Origin: Chloroflexota bacterium
GTDB taxonomy: Bacteria; Chloroflexota; Dehalococcoidia; Lucifugimonadales; GCA-2722455
Length of the DNA: 64,000 nucleotides
NCBI GenBank assembly: GCA_002722455.1
Contig: PBMB01000017.1
Location: 62,001 to 126,000, forward strand
Direction: 5' to 3'
This document shows positions 63,473 through 64,000 of the stretch, piece by piece. The notes under the pieces are model-generated. The model was not told the DNA's origin. It saw nothing but the letters and a program-made list of their open reading frames with translations, and searched no databases. The position numbers and the translations under genes were made by a program. Position 1 is the first letter of the stretch, and every line of letters begins with the position of its first letter.

Positions 63473-63730
63473 TTAATCAGATATGCCTTTTGACTTAAGA
63501 AAATCTACAGCTGCCTGAACAGTCATGATCGACTCAGCTTCTTCATCACTAATTTCTAATTGTGATTCATCGGAACTAAATTCTTCTTCAAACGCCATTA
63601 TTAATTCAACTAAATCTAAAGAGTCTGCACTTAGATCTTCTGTAAAAGAAGCTTCTGGAACTACTTTATCAGTTTCCACACTTAATTTTTCTGCAACTAC
63701 TTGCTGAACTCTTTCTAAAACTGTCGCCAT
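63473..63730 (-). CDS. acpP: Acyl carrier protein
   Basis: The small acidic carrier of growing fatty acids. The phosphopantetheine site is the Ser in [18 protein letters not shown]. The N-terminus [13 protein letters not shown] and the C-terminal [14 protein letters not shown] are typical. I take the ATG at 63730, with GGGAGG 11 bases upstream, over an ATG six codons earlier; this gives 85 residues. It lies just after nusB on the same strand. Confidence 0.95.
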   Translation of the reverse strand: MATVLERVQQVVAEKLSVETDKVVPEASFTEDLSADSLDLVELIMAFEEEFSSDESQLEISDEEAESIMTVQAAVDFLKSKGISD

Positions 63731-63763
63731 TTTGAGAACCTCCCTCAATCCTTTTTGTTCATT

Positions 63764-64000
63764 TTAAACTTTTAATTGATCGCTTTTCTTTAATATCTCC
63801 CCTAAAACTCCATGTACAAATTTTGAAGCATTTTCTCCTCCAAATATTTTAGATAATTCTATAGCTTCATTAATAGCAATTTTGTTTGGTATATCTGTAT
63901 ATTGTATCTCAAAAAGAGCAATCCGAATAATGTTTTTTTCTATATACGGAATTTGGTCAATTGGCCACCTAGTTGCGACCCTATTAATTAGTAAATCAAA
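63764..64000 (-). CDS. nusB: Transcription antitermination factor NusB, C-terminal part
   Basis: The frame is open from the window edge to a stop at 63764-63766. The 78 visible residues contain RWPIDQIPYIEKNIIRIALF, then the conserved IPNKIAINEAIELSKIFGG and FVHGVLGEIL, which are the C-terminal helices of NusB. NusB binds boxA RNA with NusE (S10) for rRNA antitermination. The start lies outside the window. It probably heads or precedes the acpP-udg-rnj-ftsK-accDA group. Confidence 0.9.
   Translation of the reverse strand, partial: FDLLINRVATRWPIDQIPYIEKNIIRIALFEIQYTDIPNKIAINEAIELSKIFGGENASKFVHGVLGEILKKSDQLKV

Overview
The window is about 64 kb of AT-rich DNA (roughly one third G+C by eye) with dense bacterial coding on both strands. 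I see no rRNA, tRNA, CRISPR array, insertion sequence or phage gene. The gene content points to a bacterium without an obvious outer-membrane gene set. It has lipoproteins with TPR and kelch repeats, a sortase, RNase J, flavin-dependent thymidylate synthase, a one-chain AccD-AccA carboxyltransferase and a large corrinoid methyl-transfer cluster. The combination looks most like an AT-rich marine Chloroflexota (Dehalococcoidia / SAR202-type). That placement is an inference from gene families, not a measured phylogeny. Several starts are TTG or GTG.

Layout. 1-2516 (+): end of moaC, a TPR lipoprotein and pth. 2523-4790 (-): a kelch-repeat lipoprotein. 4872-11677 (+): a D-aminoacylase-type amidohydrolase, gatC-gatA, a glycoside-hydrolase-like protein, a sortase and a TlpA-like thioredoxin. 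11743-22113 (-): an uncharacterised 704-residue protein, two very large FtsX-type permeases and two ABC ATPases. 22191-24999: a DUF971 protein and panB-panC-surE. 25391-30168 (+): a complete pyruvate dehydrogenase set (E3, E1 alpha, E1 beta, E2). 30250-35555 (+): thyX, dnaG, rpoD and a DUF362 protein. 35571-37989 (-): proB-proA. 38149-40291: a prepilin peptidase facing an amidase. 40413-48394 (+): the corrinoid methyl-transfer cluster and a 2-hydroxyacid dehydrogenase. 48605-49970 (+): a surface protein and a 47-residue zinc ribbon. 50096-57041 (+): ilvBNC-leuACD for branched-chain amino acids. 57050-64000 (-): nusB (partial), acpP, a family 4 uracil-DNA glycosylase, RNase J, FtsK and the AccD-AccA fusion.

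The most interesting system is the corrinoid cluster. It encodes, as separate proteins, a zinc homocysteine S-methyltransferase domain, a UroD/MtaA-type zinc methyltransferase, a pterin-binding (MtrH/AcsE-like) methyltransferase, a corrinoid protein with the DxHxxG motif and a ferredoxin-ASKHA corrinoid reactivator. Two uncharacterised proteins and one small four-cysteine protein lie among them. It reads either as a demethylation pathway feeding methyl groups to folate and/or homocysteine, or as a methionine synthase split into its modules with an ATP-dependent reactivator in place of the SAM-dependent one.

A second pattern is an excess of long, perfect inverted repeats lying inside coding sequence: stems of 17 and 18 bp near the starts of two membrane-protein genes, a 14-1-14 repeat at the 3' end of proB, a 13-bp stem across the proA stop, and two 24-bp perfect palindromes in gatA and an ABC ATPase gene. 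These are longer than base composition predicts and deserve a genome-wide count.
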